A DNA stretch of 64,000 nt from Mycolicibacterium poriferae. GTDB lineage: Bacteria; Actinomycetota; Actinomycetes; Mycobacteriales; Mycobacteriaceae. The position numbers were made by a program, and so were the translations under genes. The DNA lies in the NCBI RefSeq assembly GCF_010728325.1, contig NZ_AP022570.1:2108001-2172000 (forward strand). The letters are read 5' to 3'. Positions 46,678 to 58,104 of this stretch are shown one piece after another. The notes beneath the pieces were generated by a model that saw only the letters and a list, made by a program, of their open reading frames with translations, ran no database searches and was not told the origin of the DNA. The stretch's first letter is position 1; each line of letters begins with the position of its first letter.

Positions 46678-47481
46678 ATGGGAAGCGTGACGCGGGTACT
46701 TGCTGTCGCCAATCAAAAGGGTGGGGTCGCCAAGACCACGACGGTGGCATCGCTGGGTGCGGCGATGGTGGAGCTGGACAAACGGGTGTTGCTCGTCGAC
46801 CTCGACCCACAGGGATGTCTGACCTTCTCGCTGGGCCAGGACCCCGACAAGCTGGCGGTGTCGGTGCACGAGGTGCTGCTCGGCGATGTCGAACCCGACG
46901 CGGCGCTGGTCAGCACCGCCGAGGGAATGACGTTGCTGCCGGCCAACATCGACCTCGCCGGCGCCGAGGCCATGCTGCTGATGCGGGCCGGCCGGGAGTA
47001 CGCGCTCAAACGCGCGCTGGCCAAGGTTGCCGACTCCTTCGACGTGGTCATCATCGACTGTCCGCCGTCGCTGGGGGTGCTGACCCTCAACGGACTGACC
47101 GCCGCCGACGACGTGATCGTGCCGCTGCAGTGCGAGACGCTGGCCCACCGCGGCGTCGGGCAGTTCCTGCGCACCATCAACGATGTCCAGCAGATCACCA
47201 ATGCGGACCTGACGCTGCTGGGTGCGCTGCCGACGCTGTACGACTCGCGCACCACGCACAGCCGTGACGTGCTGCTCGATGTGGCCGACCGGTACTCGCT
47301 TCCGGTCATCGCCCCGCCCATTCCCCGCACGGTGCGCTTCGCCGAGGCCAGCGCATCGGGTTCGTCGGTGCTGACCGGTCGCAAGAACAAGGGCGCGCTG
47401 GCCTACCGGGAACTGGCGACCGCGCTGCTCAAGCACTGGAAGAACGGCAAGGGACTGCCCACCTTCACCCCGGAGGTGTGA
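46678..47481 (+). CDS. ParA/Soj-family ATPase (Rv3213c homologue)
   Basis: The 267-residue protein has the deviant Walker A KGGVAKTTTV (residues 14-23), the Walker A' DLDPQGCLTFSLG and Walker B VVIIDCPPSLGVLT. It belongs to the ParA/MinD class that moves or positions cargo using ATP. No ParB or parS-like partner is adjacent, so it is an orphan ParA distinct from the chromosomal segregation pair. The ATG at 46678 or GTG at 46687 could start it. Confidence 0.93.
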   Translation: MGSVTRVLAVANQKGGVAKTTTVASLGAAMVELDKRVLLVDLDPQGCLTFSLGQDPDKLAVSVHEVLLGDVEPDAALVSTAEGMTLLPANIDLAGAEAMLLMRAGREYALKRALAKVADSFDVVIIDCPPSLGVLTLNGLTAADDVIVPLQCETLAHRGVGQFLRTINDVQQITNADLTLLGALPTLYDSRTTHSRDVLLDVADRYSLPVIAPPIPRTVRFAEASASGSSVLTGRKNKGALAYRELATALLKHWKNGKGLPTFTPEV

Positions 47482-47533
47482 GAGCGCCCTCCGACGTTCA
47501 GTCCGTCGGCCTGGGAGAAGGCGAGGAGCGGGG

Positions 47534-48745
47534 CTAGGAGAGGGCGACGAGCTCGTCCCCGCGCTGCTCGAGCACCGTCGAGCCCGCCACGCCCGGCACC
47601 ACCGGGCCCGCTGCGGGCGGCCGCTGCAGCGGAATGTGTTTCTCGCCGGCCCCGGTCGCCGCGTCGAACACGTCGTAGCCGCTGCTGACCGGCACCAGCA
47701 ACTTGCCGGCCATCGTCGTCGCCGGACCCACCGGCGCATTCGGTCCGACCGCCTGCACGGTGTACTTGTACTGAAGGTCGTTGGCCGAGAAGACCATCAC
47801 GCTGTCACCGGTCCACCACGTGATCAGGTCCCCGCTGCGGGTGGTGATCGCGTCGTCGACCGGGGGACCGCTGACCACGGTGCTGTCGGTGACCCCGCCG
47901 GTCTCGTCGACGATGTCCACCCGCGGTTTGGGGGTGGGCACGTACACGGCGGTCAGCGTGTCGGCCACCGCCACCACCCGGGCACCGGTGCCGTCGCTGA
48001 CGCCCTTCTGCTGGACGTACTTGACTTCCGGGGTGTCCTCCTCGTCGGACGGACGCAGCAGCGTCAGGCGCAGGTCGGACTGGTTGGCGCAGGATTCCAG
48101 CACCGACACCGCCGCCGAACTGGCCGCCGCGGAAACGAACCGGCACAGCGGCGACGCGGGCACCCCCGGTTTGATGGGTGCGTCCAGCGCGCCGTAGCTG
48201 AGCATCCGCACCATGTCCGAGCGCCACATCTCCAGCCGGGTGTCGCCGGCCGAGAGCACCGTCGTGCCGTCGGCCGACAGCGTCACGTGATCATCGGCGT
48301 AACTCGACCGGGCCGGGCCCCGGGTTCCGGTCTTGGCGTCGATGGTGCTGACCTGCCCGCATCCGCGCCCATCGGGATAGACCGCGACGACGTAGTTGTA
48401 GACCCAGGTCACCCCGCACAGCGGGAGATCACGCGCGTAGCTCCACAGCGTCTCCCCGGTGGCGGGATCACGGCCCTGCACGGCCTGGCCGTCACCGGTC
48501 ACCACCGCCCCGCCGACCACGATCGGCCGGCTGGTCGCGTCGCTGGGCGCCTCCCAGCGTCGCGTCAGCGAATCCGGTACCGCGGTCGCGGGTTCCAGTG
48601 CCGGGACCGGGCCGGCTGCCGGACGGCTTTCGGTCGCCCGGGCGTCACTGGTCCACCACACGACGCCCGCGACGACGGCGATTACGACGGCGATCGCCAC
48701 CGCAGCGATGATGTCGCCTCGCGTGCGGCGCTCAGGTTTGACCAT
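47534..48745 (-). CDS. Membrane-anchored PQQ-like beta-propeller protein (Rv3212 homologue)
   Basis: The 403-residue protein has a short basic cytoplasmic start, one membrane helix (IIAAVAIAVVIAVVAGVVWW, residues 12-31) and an extracytoplasmic beta-propeller-like domain with repeated strands (GRDPATGETLWSYARDLP, STIDAKTGTRG, GYDVFDAATGAGEKHIPL). Four or more cysteines could form disulfides. Function is unsettled. It sits downstream of rhlE on the minus strand, as in M. tuberculosis. Confidence 0.88.
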   Translation of the reverse strand: MVKPERRTRGDIIAAVAIAVVIAVVAGVVWWTSDARATESRPAAGPVPALEPATAVPDSLTRRWEAPSDATSRPIVVGGAVVTGDGQAVQGRDPATGETLWSYARDLPLCGVTWVYNYVVAVYPDGRGCGQVSTIDAKTGTRGPARSSYADDHVTLSADGTTVLSAGDTRLEMWRSDMVRMLSYGALDAPIKPGVPASPLCRFVSAAASSAAVSVLESCANQSDLRLTLLRPSDEEDTPEVKYVQQKGVSDGTGARVVAVADTLTAVYVPTPKPRVDIVDETGGVTDSTVVSGPPVDDAITTRSGDLITWWTGDSVMVFSANDLQYKYTVQAVGPNAPVGPATTMAGKLLVPVSSGYDVFDAATGAGEKHIPLQRPPAAGPVVPGVAGSTVLEQRGDELVALS

Positions 48746-48765
48746 CGCGCGGTGTCTCGGGCCGA

Positions 48766-50286
48766 CTAGTTCGCGGCCGAAGCCTTGCTGGGACGGCGAC
48801 GCCGGCGCCGGCGACCCGAGCTGGGGGCCTCACCCTGCTCGGGGGAGGCCGCGTCACCGCCGGTGGCGGCACTCGGTGCGCTCTGCTCGCCGCTTTCGGG
48901 GTGGCTGCCCACCGGCTTGCCGCCGCGGGTGCGCCGCCGGCTGCGGTTCCGTCGGGCCGGCTTGTCCTCGGTGCTCTCGCCCGAGCTGCGCCGCGACGAC
49001 TGGGTGCGGGTGCCCCCTGCCGAGCGGGTGCCGCTGGCGCTGCGCGCCTTGCCTATCGTGCCGCCGGCCTCGGCGGGGATGTTGAGCTCTTCGTACAGGT
49101 GCGGCGAGCTCGAGTAGGTCTCCGCCGGCTCAGGGGTGTCCAGCCCCAGCGCCTTGTCGATCATCGACCAGCGCGGCAGCTCGTCCCAGTCGACCAGTGT
49201 GACCGCGATGCCCGTCTTACCGGCTCGGCCGGTGCGGCCGATCCGGTGCACGTAGGCCTGCTCGTCCTCGGGGATCTGGAAGTTGATGACGTGGGTGATG
49301 TCGTCGATGTCGATTCCGCGTGCTGCCACGTCCGTGGCCACGAGCACGTCCACCTCGCCGGTGCGGAACGACTTCAGCGCCTTCTCCCGGGCCCCCTGGC
49401 CGAGGTCGCCGTGCACCGCCCCGACCTTGAACCCGCGCTCGGCGAGCTCGTCGGCCACCTTCTGCGCGGTCCGCTTGGTGCGGGTGAAGATCATCGTGGC
49501 TCCGCGGCCCTCGGCCTGCAGGATGCGGCTGACCATCTCGACCTTGTCCAGGGCGTGGGCGCGGTACGCGAACTGCTCGGTGGTGTCGTGGGTGGCCGAC
49601 GAGTGCGGCGCCTCGGCGCGGATGTGCGTCGGCTGGGTCATGAAGGTGCGGGCCAGCGTGATGATCGGATCCGGCATGGTCGCCGAGAACAGCATCGCCT
49701 GCCGCTTGTCGGGGATCTGCTTGAGGATGCGCTCGATGTCGGGCAGGAAGCCCAGGTCGAGCATCTCGTCGGCCTCGTCGAGAACCAGGGTCGAGAGCCC
49801 ACCGAGCTGCAGGTGACCCTGCTGGGCCAGGTCGAGCAGCCGGCCCGGCGTCCCGACGACGACGTCGACGCCCTTCTGCAGCGCCTCGATCTGCGGCTCG
49901 TAGGGGCGCCCGCCGTAGATGGCGGTCACCGTCAGCTTGCGGGTGTCATCGGCCATCAGATACTTCGAGGCCCCCAGGAGGTCCTCGTAGACCTGGATGC
50001 ACAGCTCGCGGGTCGGGACGACGACCAGCGCGCGGGGGATGCCGGTCAGCGGCCGGTCGCTGTCGGAGGAGATCCGGTGCAGCAAGGGCACGCCGAACGC
50101 GAAGGTCTTGCCCATACCGGTGCGGGCCTGGCCGATCAGATCGTCGCCGGCCAGGGCCAGCGGCAACGTCAGCTCCTGGATGGCGAAGGGATGCTCGATG
50201 CCGTTCTCGGCGAGCGCGCGCACGATCTCGTCGCGGACACCGAGCTGGGCGAAGGATGGGTTGGGATGCGTGGTCACAGGGGTCAT
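48766..50286 (-). CDS. rhlE: DEAD-box RNA helicase RhlE
   Basis: The 506-residue helicase unwinds structured RNA and is linked to ribosome assembly and RNA decay. It has the Q motif, Walker A ARTGMGKTFAFG, VLDEADEMLD (DEAD), FSATMP, VATDVAARGIDIDDI and HRIGRTGRAG. The C-terminal 110 residues are a Ser/Arg/Gly-rich disordered tail ending in an arginine run. The ATG at 50286 (MTPVTTHPNPSF) is preferred; a TTG at 50313 follows a GAGGA site and is possible. Upstream 50287-50536 holds no other gene. Confidence 0.95.
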   Translation of the reverse strand: MTPVTTHPNPSFAQLGVRDEIVRALAENGIEHPFAIQELTLPLALAGDDLIGQARTGMGKTFAFGVPLLHRISSDSDRPLTGIPRALVVVPTRELCIQVYEDLLGASKYLMADDTRKLTVTAIYGGRPYEPQIEALQKGVDVVVGTPGRLLDLAQQGHLQLGGLSTLVLDEADEMLDLGFLPDIERILKQIPDKRQAMLFSATMPDPIITLARTFMTQPTHIRAEAPHSSATHDTTEQFAYRAHALDKVEMVSRILQAEGRGATMIFTRTKRTAQKVADELAERGFKVGAVHGDLGQGAREKALKSFRTGEVDVLVATDVAARGIDIDDITHVINFQIPEDEQAYVHRIGRTGRAGKTGIAVTLVDWDELPRWSMIDKALGLDTPEPAETYSSSPHLYEELNIPAEAGGTIGKARSASGTRSAGGTRTQSSRRSSGESTEDKPARRNRSRRRTRGGKPVGSHPESGEQSAPSAATGGDAASPEQGEAPSSGRRRRRRRPSKASAAN

Positions 50287-50536
50287 AGAGGTAGACGAAG
50301 CCTTTCGATTCAATCCTCATGCGGTTCACGCGCGCACGAGTAGAGAAGAAAACTTCGTCGGGCCCTGCACTGAGTGGGCGGGCCGCCGTCGTGCACGCAC
50401 ATTTCCAAGGTGTCTACGCGAAATGCGCCGACCTGACCTGGTTCGATCTGCCGACTTTCACGCCGACACCGGTACCCATGGTAGCTGGTCGCATCGCTCT
50501 TGGGTCCAGCCGGGCCGTGGCGGTTAGAGTTGGCCC

Positions 50537-51253
50537 ATGACTTCGACGCCGTCCGCGGCCGCCTCCACCGGATCCACGGGCGCCTCCACGGAACCGTCGA
50601 AGGCCCCGGCGGCGACCGCGGAGCACCCCGGCGTCATCGAGTTGTTCGCGCTGCTCGCCTACGGCGAGGTGGCCGCGTTCTACCGACTGACCGACGAGGC
50701 GCGAATGGCGCCCAACCTGCGGGGACGCATCAACATGGCCAGCATGGCGGCCGCCGAGATGAACCACTACGAGGTGCTGCGCGACGCGCTGGAGCGCCGC
50801 GGGGTCGACGTGGTCCCGGCGATGACGCGCTACGCCTCGGCGCTGGAGAACTATCACCGGCTCACCACGCCGAGCACGTGGCTGGAGGCACTGGTCAAGA
50901 CCTACGTCGGGGACGCGCTGGCCGCCGATTTCTACCTCGAGATCGCCGGGTCGATGCCCGGTGAGGTCGGCGACGTGATCCGCTCGGTGCTCTCGGAGAC
51001 CGGGCATTCGCAGTTCGTCGTCGGCGAGGTCCGCGCCGCGGTCACCGCCAGTGACCGGCAACGGCACCGGCTGGCGTTGTGGTCGCGGCGCCTGCTCGGC
51101 GAGGCGATCACGCAGGCCCAGTACGTGCTGGCCGATCACGACGAGCTGGTGGACCTGGTGATGTCCGAGGGCGGCCTGTCGCAGATGACGGACTTCTTCG
51201 ACAAATTGCAGAACACCCACCAGGCCCGGATGCGCGAGCTCGGGCTGGCCTGA
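50537..51253 (+). CDS. Ferritin-like fold protein, tRNA hydroxylase-like (Rv3210c homologue)
   Basis: The 238-residue protein has a low-complexity Ser/Thr/Ala start, then a four-helix ferritin-like domain with two metal-binding sets: ALLAYGEVAAFYRL ... MAAAEMNHYE, and YVGDALAADFYLEIA ... LSETGHSQFV. The ExxH pairs suggest a di-iron site like that of the MiaE family. The reaction is not known. It converges with its neighbour, leaving one base between stops. Confidence 0.85.
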   Translation: MTSTPSAAASTGSTGASTEPSKAPAATAEHPGVIELFALLAYGEVAAFYRLTDEARMAPNLRGRINMASMAAAEMNHYEVLRDALERRGVDVVPAMTRYASALENYHRLTTPSTWLEALVKTYVGDALAADFYLEIAGSMPGEVGDVIRSVLSETGHSQFVVGEVRAAVTASDRQRHRLALWSRRLLGEAITQAQYVLADHDELVDLVMSEGGLSQMTDFFDKLQNTHQARMRELGLA

Positions 51254-51254
51254 C

Positions 51255-52097
51255 CTACCGGGTGCAGTTGGTGATGATCGAGTTGCTGTTCTGCGACGCG
51301 ATCAGGTTCCCGCCGGCGTCGGTGATGCTGCAGTTGAGCTGACCCCGCACGCTGGTGGCGGTCACCGAACTCAACGTCACACCCGGGTCCAGCACCACGG
51401 TCTTCGACCAGGGCAGCGCGACGTTCAACTCGGTTTGCAGCGCACCCTGCTGGTCGGTGTAGATGACGGTCACCAGGTCGATGAGCTCGCGGTTGCCGGT
51501 CACCCGGTACGTGATGGTGCCGGGAGCGGCGGCCGGCGCCGGGGCGGCCTGCGGGGGCGGCAGCAGCGACGGAGCGGCCGGCGCCGCCGACGGCGCCTCG
51601 ACGCTGGGTGTCACGGTGGTGATCGTCTCGGCGGGCAGCGACCGGGTCGGCGGTGCGGCCGCACGCGGTGCCTGGCTGGGAGCCGGGGCGGCGCTCGAGG
51701 TGGCCAGCTGGGAGGTGACGGTGGCCGAGACCGAGCCGCTGTCGCCGCCGCTGAGGATCAGGCTGGTGGCGATGACCGCGACGAACAGCACGGCGCCCGC
51801 GATGCCGCCGATCCACATCCAGCGGCGGTCGATGTGGGACTCGTCGATCTCGTCGTCGTCGTACCCGTCGTCGTCCTGGTAGCCGTCGTCGTAACGGTCG
51901 TAGTCCTCGGGCGCGTAGGGGTCGTATCCGTCGTCGAGATAGCGCGGGTACACGTCGGTGTCCCGGTCGGCATCGGGGCCGGCGCCGTACGGTCCGTCGA
52001 CGTCCTCGAAGTCCCGTGTGCCCGTCCCGGAGCGGTAGCGGATCCGCTCGGTGGGCGTCAGAGAGTACGGCGATTGTGCGGTGTACGGCCTGTTCAT
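51255..52097 (-). CDS. MmpS-like membrane protein (Rv3209 homologue)
   Basis: The 280-residue protein has an acidic, Tyr/Asp-rich cytoplasmic region (residues 1-88), one membrane helix (WIGGIAGAVLFVAVIATSLIL), an Ala/Pro/Ser linker, and a C-terminal domain of about 90 residues. The latter (ITYRVTGNRELIDLVTVIYTDQQG ... LPWSKTVVLDPG ... GQLNCSITDAGG) is the MmpS-type beta-sandwich fold. True MmpS proteins pair with MmpL transporters; none is adjacent. The spacer 52098-52333 is shared with the divergent DUF3107 gene. Confidence 0.87.
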   Translation of the reverse strand: MNRPYTAQSPYSLTPTERIRYRSGTGTRDFEDVDGPYGAGPDADRDTDVYPRYLDDGYDPYAPEDYDRYDDGYQDDDGYDDDEIDESHIDRRWMWIGGIAGAVLFVAVIATSLILSGGDSGSVSATVTSQLATSSAAPAPSQAPRAAAPPTRSLPAETITTVTPSVEAPSAAPAAPSLLPPPQAAPAPAAAPGTITYRVTGNRELIDLVTVIYTDQQGALQTELNVALPWSKTVVLDPGVTLSSVTATSVRGQLNCSITDAGGNLIASQNSNSIITNCTR

Positions 52098-52333
52098 GCA
52101 GCTGTCCCAGTCGTCTCGTGCGTGTGCCGGGGCTGATGCTATCGAGGCGAAAGTGACGGATGAGGCTGACGCGCCTTCTGCGCGGTCACGGTCGGGACTC
52201 GGTTCGATAGCCCCTGTGTCGCGGCGGTCGCAATGGGTGTTCGCTGACCGCGAAGGTCCCGGCGCGGCGCGTGCGGCCCGGCGTCGATTAGCCTTCCTGC
52301 TGAGACACGAGCAGACGACGGAAGGGTGCTCAC

Positions 52334-52594
52334 GTGGAGGTCAAGATCGGTGTCACCGACAGCCCGCGCGAATTGATCCTCAACAGCGCGCAGACACCGG
52401 CGGAGGTGGAGAAGGCGGTCGGTGACGCGCTGGCCGCCGCATCGGGCGTGTTGGCCTTGACCGACGAGAAGGGGCGACGCTTCATCGTGCAGGCCGCGCG
52501 CATCGCCTACGTCGAGATCGGTGCGGCCGACGCCCGGCGCATCGGATTCGGGGTGGGCGCGGCGGCCGCCGACGCGGCCAATGCCGCCGGCTGA
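52334..52594 (+). CDS. DUF3107 protein (TB9.4/Rv3208A homologue)
   Basis: The 86-residue protein is the actinobacterial DUF3107 family: MEVKIGVTDSPRELILNSAQTPAEVEKAV ... LTDEKGRRFIVQAARIAYVEIG. It is small, acidic and soluble, with an Ala-rich C-terminal tail. Function is unknown. It begins at GTG 52334. The conserved position between the Rv3209 and Rv3208 homologues supports the call. Confidence 0.92.
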   Translation: MEVKIGVTDSPRELILNSAQTPAEVEKAVGDALAAASGVLALTDEKGRRFIVQAARIAYVEIGAADARRIGFGVGAAAADAANAAG

Positions 52595-52702
52595 GGCCAC
52601 GTCAGCGCACGAACGGCATTCCCTGCAGCCCAGCTGCGTGGAATGCCGTTCTCGCGTCGGGCCGTTCGCGCCGGGGCCCGCGGAGAGCAGGACCGGGTGA
52701 GA

Positions 52703-54685
<1,983 letters not shown>

Positions 54686-54793
54686 TCAGCGCGCCCTCGA
54701 TGGCTCTGAGCACGCGGGAAGTGCCAGACCCTCGTTGCTGTTGAATCACGTACCTGCTGAGATGATGGCAAGAGCCAACCAAGGAGATATTCG

Positions 54794-55972
54794 GTGTCAA
54801 CACCGCTGCCGCCGCTGGTAGAGCCCGCGGCTGAGCTCACCCGCGAAGAGGTGGCCCGCTACAGCCGCCACCTGATCATCCCGGACCTCGGTCTGGACGG
54901 GCAGAAGCGACTGAAGAACGCGCGCGTGCTGGTGATCGGCGCCGGCGGACTCGGCTCGCCGACCCTGCTCTACCTTGCCGCCGCAGGCGTCGGGACGATC
55001 GGCATCGTCGAGTTCGACGAGGTCGACGAATCCAACCTGCAGCGCCAGATCATCCACGGCCAGTCCGACATCGGCCGGCCCAAAGCCCAGAGCGCCCGCG
55101 ACTCGATCCTGGAGGTCAACCCGCTGGTCGAGGTGCGGCTGCACGAGTTCCGCCTCGAGCCCGACCGCGCGGTGAACCTGTTCAAGCAGTACGACCTGAT
55201 CCTCGACGGCACCGACAACTTCGCCACCCGTTACCTGGTCAACGATGCCGCGGTGCTGGCGGGCAAGCCTTACGTGTGGGGCTCGATCTACCGGTTCGAG
55301 GGTCAGGTGTCGGTGTTCTGGGAGGACGCTCCCGATGGTCTGGGCTTGAACTACCGCGACCTCTACCCGGAGCCGCCGCCACCGGGAATGGTGCCCTCCT
55401 GCGCGGAGGGCGGCGTGCTGGGCATTCTGTGCGCGTCGATCGCGTCGGTGATGGGCACCGAGGCGATCAAGCTGATCACCGGCATCGGCGACCCGCTGCT
55501 CGGCCGGCTGATGGTCTACGACGCGCTGGACATGACGTACCGCACGATCAAGATCCGCAAGGATCCCTCGACCCCGAAGATCACCGAGCTGATCGACTAC
55601 GAGGAATTCTGCGGCGTCCTGACCGACGAGGCCTCCGAAGCTGTGCTCGATTCCACCGTCACGCCGCGCGAGCTGCGTGAACTGCTGGACTCCGGCAAGA
55701 AGTACGCCCTGATCGACGTGCGCGAACCGGTGGAGTGGGACATCAACCGCATCGACGGCGCCGAGCTGATCCCCAAGTCGGCCATCGAGGCCGGCGACGG
55801 TCTGGCCAAGCTGCCCCAGGATCGGGTGCCGGTGCTGTACTGCAAGACCGGGGTGCGCTCGGCCGAGGCGCTGGCGGTCATCAAGAAGGCCGGATTCACC
55901 GACGCGATGCATCTGCAGGGCGGGATCGTGGCCTGGGCCAAGCAACTCGAACCCGACATGGTGATGTACTAA
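54794..55972 (+). CDS. moeZ: Sulfur-carrier adenylyltransferase/sulfurtransferase MoeZ (MoeB1)
   Basis: MoeZ adenylates and thiolates small sulfur carriers such as CysO and MoaD-type proteins. The 392-residue protein has an E1-like ThiF/MoeB domain (VLVIGAGGLGSPTLLYLAAAGVG; SNLQRQIIHGQSDIGRPKA; DGTDNFATRYLVNDA) and a C-terminal rhodanese domain with active Cys in YCKTGVRS. This equals Rv3206c. The GTG start has a strong AAGGAGA site 10 bases upstream. Confidence 0.95.
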   Translation: MSTPLPPLVEPAAELTREEVARYSRHLIIPDLGLDGQKRLKNARVLVIGAGGLGSPTLLYLAAAGVGTIGIVEFDEVDESNLQRQIIHGQSDIGRPKAQSARDSILEVNPLVEVRLHEFRLEPDRAVNLFKQYDLILDGTDNFATRYLVNDAAVLAGKPYVWGSIYRFEGQVSVFWEDAPDGLGLNYRDLYPEPPPPGMVPSCAEGGVLGILCASIASVMGTEAIKLITGIGDPLLGRLMVYDALDMTYRTIKIRKDPSTPKITELIDYEEFCGVLTDEASEAVLDSTVTPRELRELLDSGKKYALIDVREPVEWDINRIDGAELIPKSAIEAGDGLAKLPQDRVPVLYCKTGVRSAEALAVIKKAGFTDAMHLQGGIVAWAKQLEPDMVMY

Positions 55973-56008
55973 CGCTGGGTTCGCCCCCGCTGCGCTTAGG
56001 CTGTTTCG

Positions 56009-56863
56009 GTGACCGCCGAGCGCCCGCCCGACCATGTGCTTGCGGCGTTCGGGCTGTCCGGGGTGCGCCCGGCGCCTCTCGGCTCGAGCTGGGAGGGCGG
56101 CTGGCGGTGCGGCGAGGTGGTGCTCTCACTGGTTGCCGACCATGCGCGTGCCGCGTGGTCGGCGAAGGTCCGGGAGACGCTGTTCGTCGACGGGGTGCGG
56201 CTGGCCAGGCCGGTCCGCTCCACCGACGGCCGTTACGTGGTCGCCGGCTGGCGCGCCGACACCTACGTCGCGGGTACGCCTGAACCGCGCCACGACGAGG
56301 TGGTCTCGGCCGCGGTGCGGCTGCACGAGGCGACGGCCAAACTGGAGCGGCCGCGGTTTCTGACCCAACCGCCGGTGGCGCCGTGGGCCGACGTGGACGT
56401 GTTCATCGCCGCCGACCGGGCGGCCTGGGAGGAGCGACCCCTGCATGCGCTCCCGCCCGGAGCGCGGGTGGCCCCCGGCACCGCCGACGGAGAGAAGTCC
56501 GTCGAGTTGATCAACCAGCTTGCCGCCCTGCGTCGTCCCACCAAGAGCCCCAGCCAGCTGGTGCACGGAGATCTCTACGGCACCGTGCTGTTCGCGGGCA
56601 CCGCCGCGCCGGGCATCACCGACATCACGCCGTACTGGCGCCCGCCCGCGTGGGCGGCGGGCGTCGTCGTCGTCGACGCGCTGTCGTGGGGTGGCGCCGA
56701 CGACGGACTCATCGAGCGATGGGCGCCGCTGCCCGAGTGGCCGCAGATGTTGTTACGCGCGTTGATGTTCCGGCTGGCGGTACACGCTCTGCATCCGCGT
56801 GCGACCGCGGCGGCATTCCCGGGGCTCGCCCGTACCGCGGCGCTGGTTCGGCTGGCGCTGTAG
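56009..56863 (+). CDS. TIGR02569-family protein (Rv3205c homologue)
   Basis: The 284-residue protein belongs to an actinobacterial family related in fold to aminoglycoside phosphotransferases. The kinase-like pieces LVHGDLYGTVLF (degenerate HGDLxxxN) and ITDITPYWRPPAWA can be seen. The catalytic loop Asn is replaced, so kinase activity is doubtful. It lies 36 bp after moeZ on the same strand. Function is unknown. Confidence 0.88.
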   Translation: MTAERPPDHVLAAFGLSGVRPAPLGSSWEGGWRCGEVVLSLVADHARAAWSAKVRETLFVDGVRLARPVRSTDGRYVVAGWRADTYVAGTPEPRHDEVVSAAVRLHEATAKLERPRFLTQPPVAPWADVDVFIAADRAAWEERPLHALPPGARVAPGTADGEKSVELINQLAALRRPTKSPSQLVHGDLYGTVLFAGTAAPGITDITPYWRPPAWAAGVVVVDALSWGGADDGLIERWAPLPEWPQMLLRALMFRLAVHALHPRATAAAFPGLARTAALVRLAL

Positions 56864-56957
56864 CGGCGCGGGCGCGTCGGGTTGAACTCTGCGTCGCGAA
56901 CGTGCATTCCCCGTCGTGGTGCAGCGCGTTCCACTACCGAGGGTGCACCCTCGCGGT

Positions 56958-57254
56958 TCAGAAGCGGTGTCGGCACTCGCTGAGCGGAATGCGGCCGTGA
57001 CGGGTGAGCACACCCTCGGCGCGCAGCAGTTCGAGTTGCCGGCTGTGCAGATGCGGCGCTGGTTTCCCCGACGCGGGCACCACCCGGTGCCAGGGCAGGT
57101 CGGCGGAATCGGTGCGCATGATCCACCCGACGATTCGGGGGCTGGAAAGGCCTGCGGCGATGGCGATGTCACCGTACGTCACCACCTTGCCCGACGGCAC
57201 CGCAGCGACGAGTGCGCGGACCGTCTCGACCTGCTCGTCGGTGATCGCCGCCAC
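56958..57254 (-). CDS. Alkyltransferase-like (ATL) DNA-binding protein (Rv3204 homologue)
   Basis: ATL proteins bind O6-alkylguanine and flag it for nucleotide excision repair but cannot remove the alkyl group. The 98-residue protein has the O6-methylguanine methyltransferase wing, GKVVTYGDIAIAAGLSSPRIVGWIM, and the active-site box reads PWHRVVPASG. Trp replaces the acceptor Cys of PCHRV, as expected for ATLs. It starts two bases after the lipV stop. Confidence 0.92.
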   Translation of the reverse strand: MAAITDEQVETVRALVAAVPSGKVVTYGDIAIAAGLSSPRIVGWIMRTDSADLPWHRVVPASGKPAPHLHSRQLELLRAEGVLTRHGRIPLSECRHRF

Positions 57255-57256
57255 GG

Positions 57257-58036
57257 TCAGCTCAGATGATCGCGGACCAACGCGGCGGTATCCGCGGGCC
57301 TCGCCTGGGCGACCATGTGATCGCAATCCCACTCCAGCAGCTGGAAATCGGAGCCGAGTCGATCGGAGAGTCCGGCGATCAGCGTGTCGCTGGCATACGG
57401 CGGTTCAACCTTCTTCGCCCGTACCAGCGTGGTGCGGATCCCGTTGGGAGGCAGTACGACCGGGCGCGCCAACTCGCTCCAATAGGACAGCATTGCCGGG
57501 ATGTTGATCCGCCATCCGCTGCGGCCGTTGGGCAGCGCCACGAGGTGCTCGTCGAGTTCGCGCTCCACCTCGGCGGGCTCGACCTCGCCCCAGGACCCGT
57601 CCACCTTCTCCGCACGGGCCTCGTCGCGGTCGGTGTAATCCGGGGAATCGAACATGGCGTCGGCGACATCGCGCATCCGGTCGCCGTCGAGGCCGACGGC
57701 GGGGTCCAGCAACACCAGCCCCGACACCAGGTCGGGCCGTGCCGCAGCGAGATTGAGCGCTATCGCGCCGCCGAACGAGTGGCCGACCACCACGGCCGGC
57801 TCACCGCCGCCACCGTCGAGCAGGGCGGTCAGCGCGCTGACGTTCTGGTCGATGGTCCACGGCGCCGCCCACGTCGAGCGGCCGTGCCCGATCAGATCCG
57901 GGGCCGCGACGGAGACGTCGGCGAGGAACCGCTGGGCCAGCGTCATCCAGCGCTGACCGTGCCCGGTCAGTCCGTGGATCGCCAGAACCTGGGCCGGGCG
58001 GTTCGGACCGAAATGGTGCACGTTCAGATCGCTCAC
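57257..58036 (-). CDS. lipV: Alpha/beta hydrolase LipV
   Basis: The 259-residue serine hydrolase has IHGLTGHGQRW, the nucleophile elbow VVGHSFGGAIAL (Ser about residue 91) and the catalytic His in DCDHMVAQARP near the C-terminus. It matches Rv3203, annotated as a lipase. The natural ester is unknown. The GTG start lies 68 bp from the divergent adnA start. Confidence 0.92.
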   Translation of the reverse strand: MSDLNVHHFGPNRPAQVLAIHGLTGHGQRWMTLAQRFLADVSVAAPDLIGHGRSTWAAPWTIDQNVSALTALLDGGGGEPAVVVGHSFGGAIALNLAAARPDLVSGLVLLDPAVGLDGDRMRDVADAMFDSPDYTDRDEARAEKVDGSWGEVEPAEVERELDEHLVALPNGRSGWRINIPAMLSYWSELARPVVLPPNGIRTTLVRAKKVEPPYASDTLIAGLSDRLGSDFQLLEWDCDHMVAQARPADTAALVRDHLS

Positions 58037-58104
58037 CGGGTCGATGCTGCCAGGCTCTGCGCCGGCCGGCCAAGTCTGTCGGTGCCCCGTGATGTCATGC
58101 CCTC

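Noticed and set aside
46678..47481. Chromosome-partition locus or origin marker
   Set aside because: The ParA-like gene has no ParB partner or parS-like palindromes nearby and matches the orphan Rv3213c.
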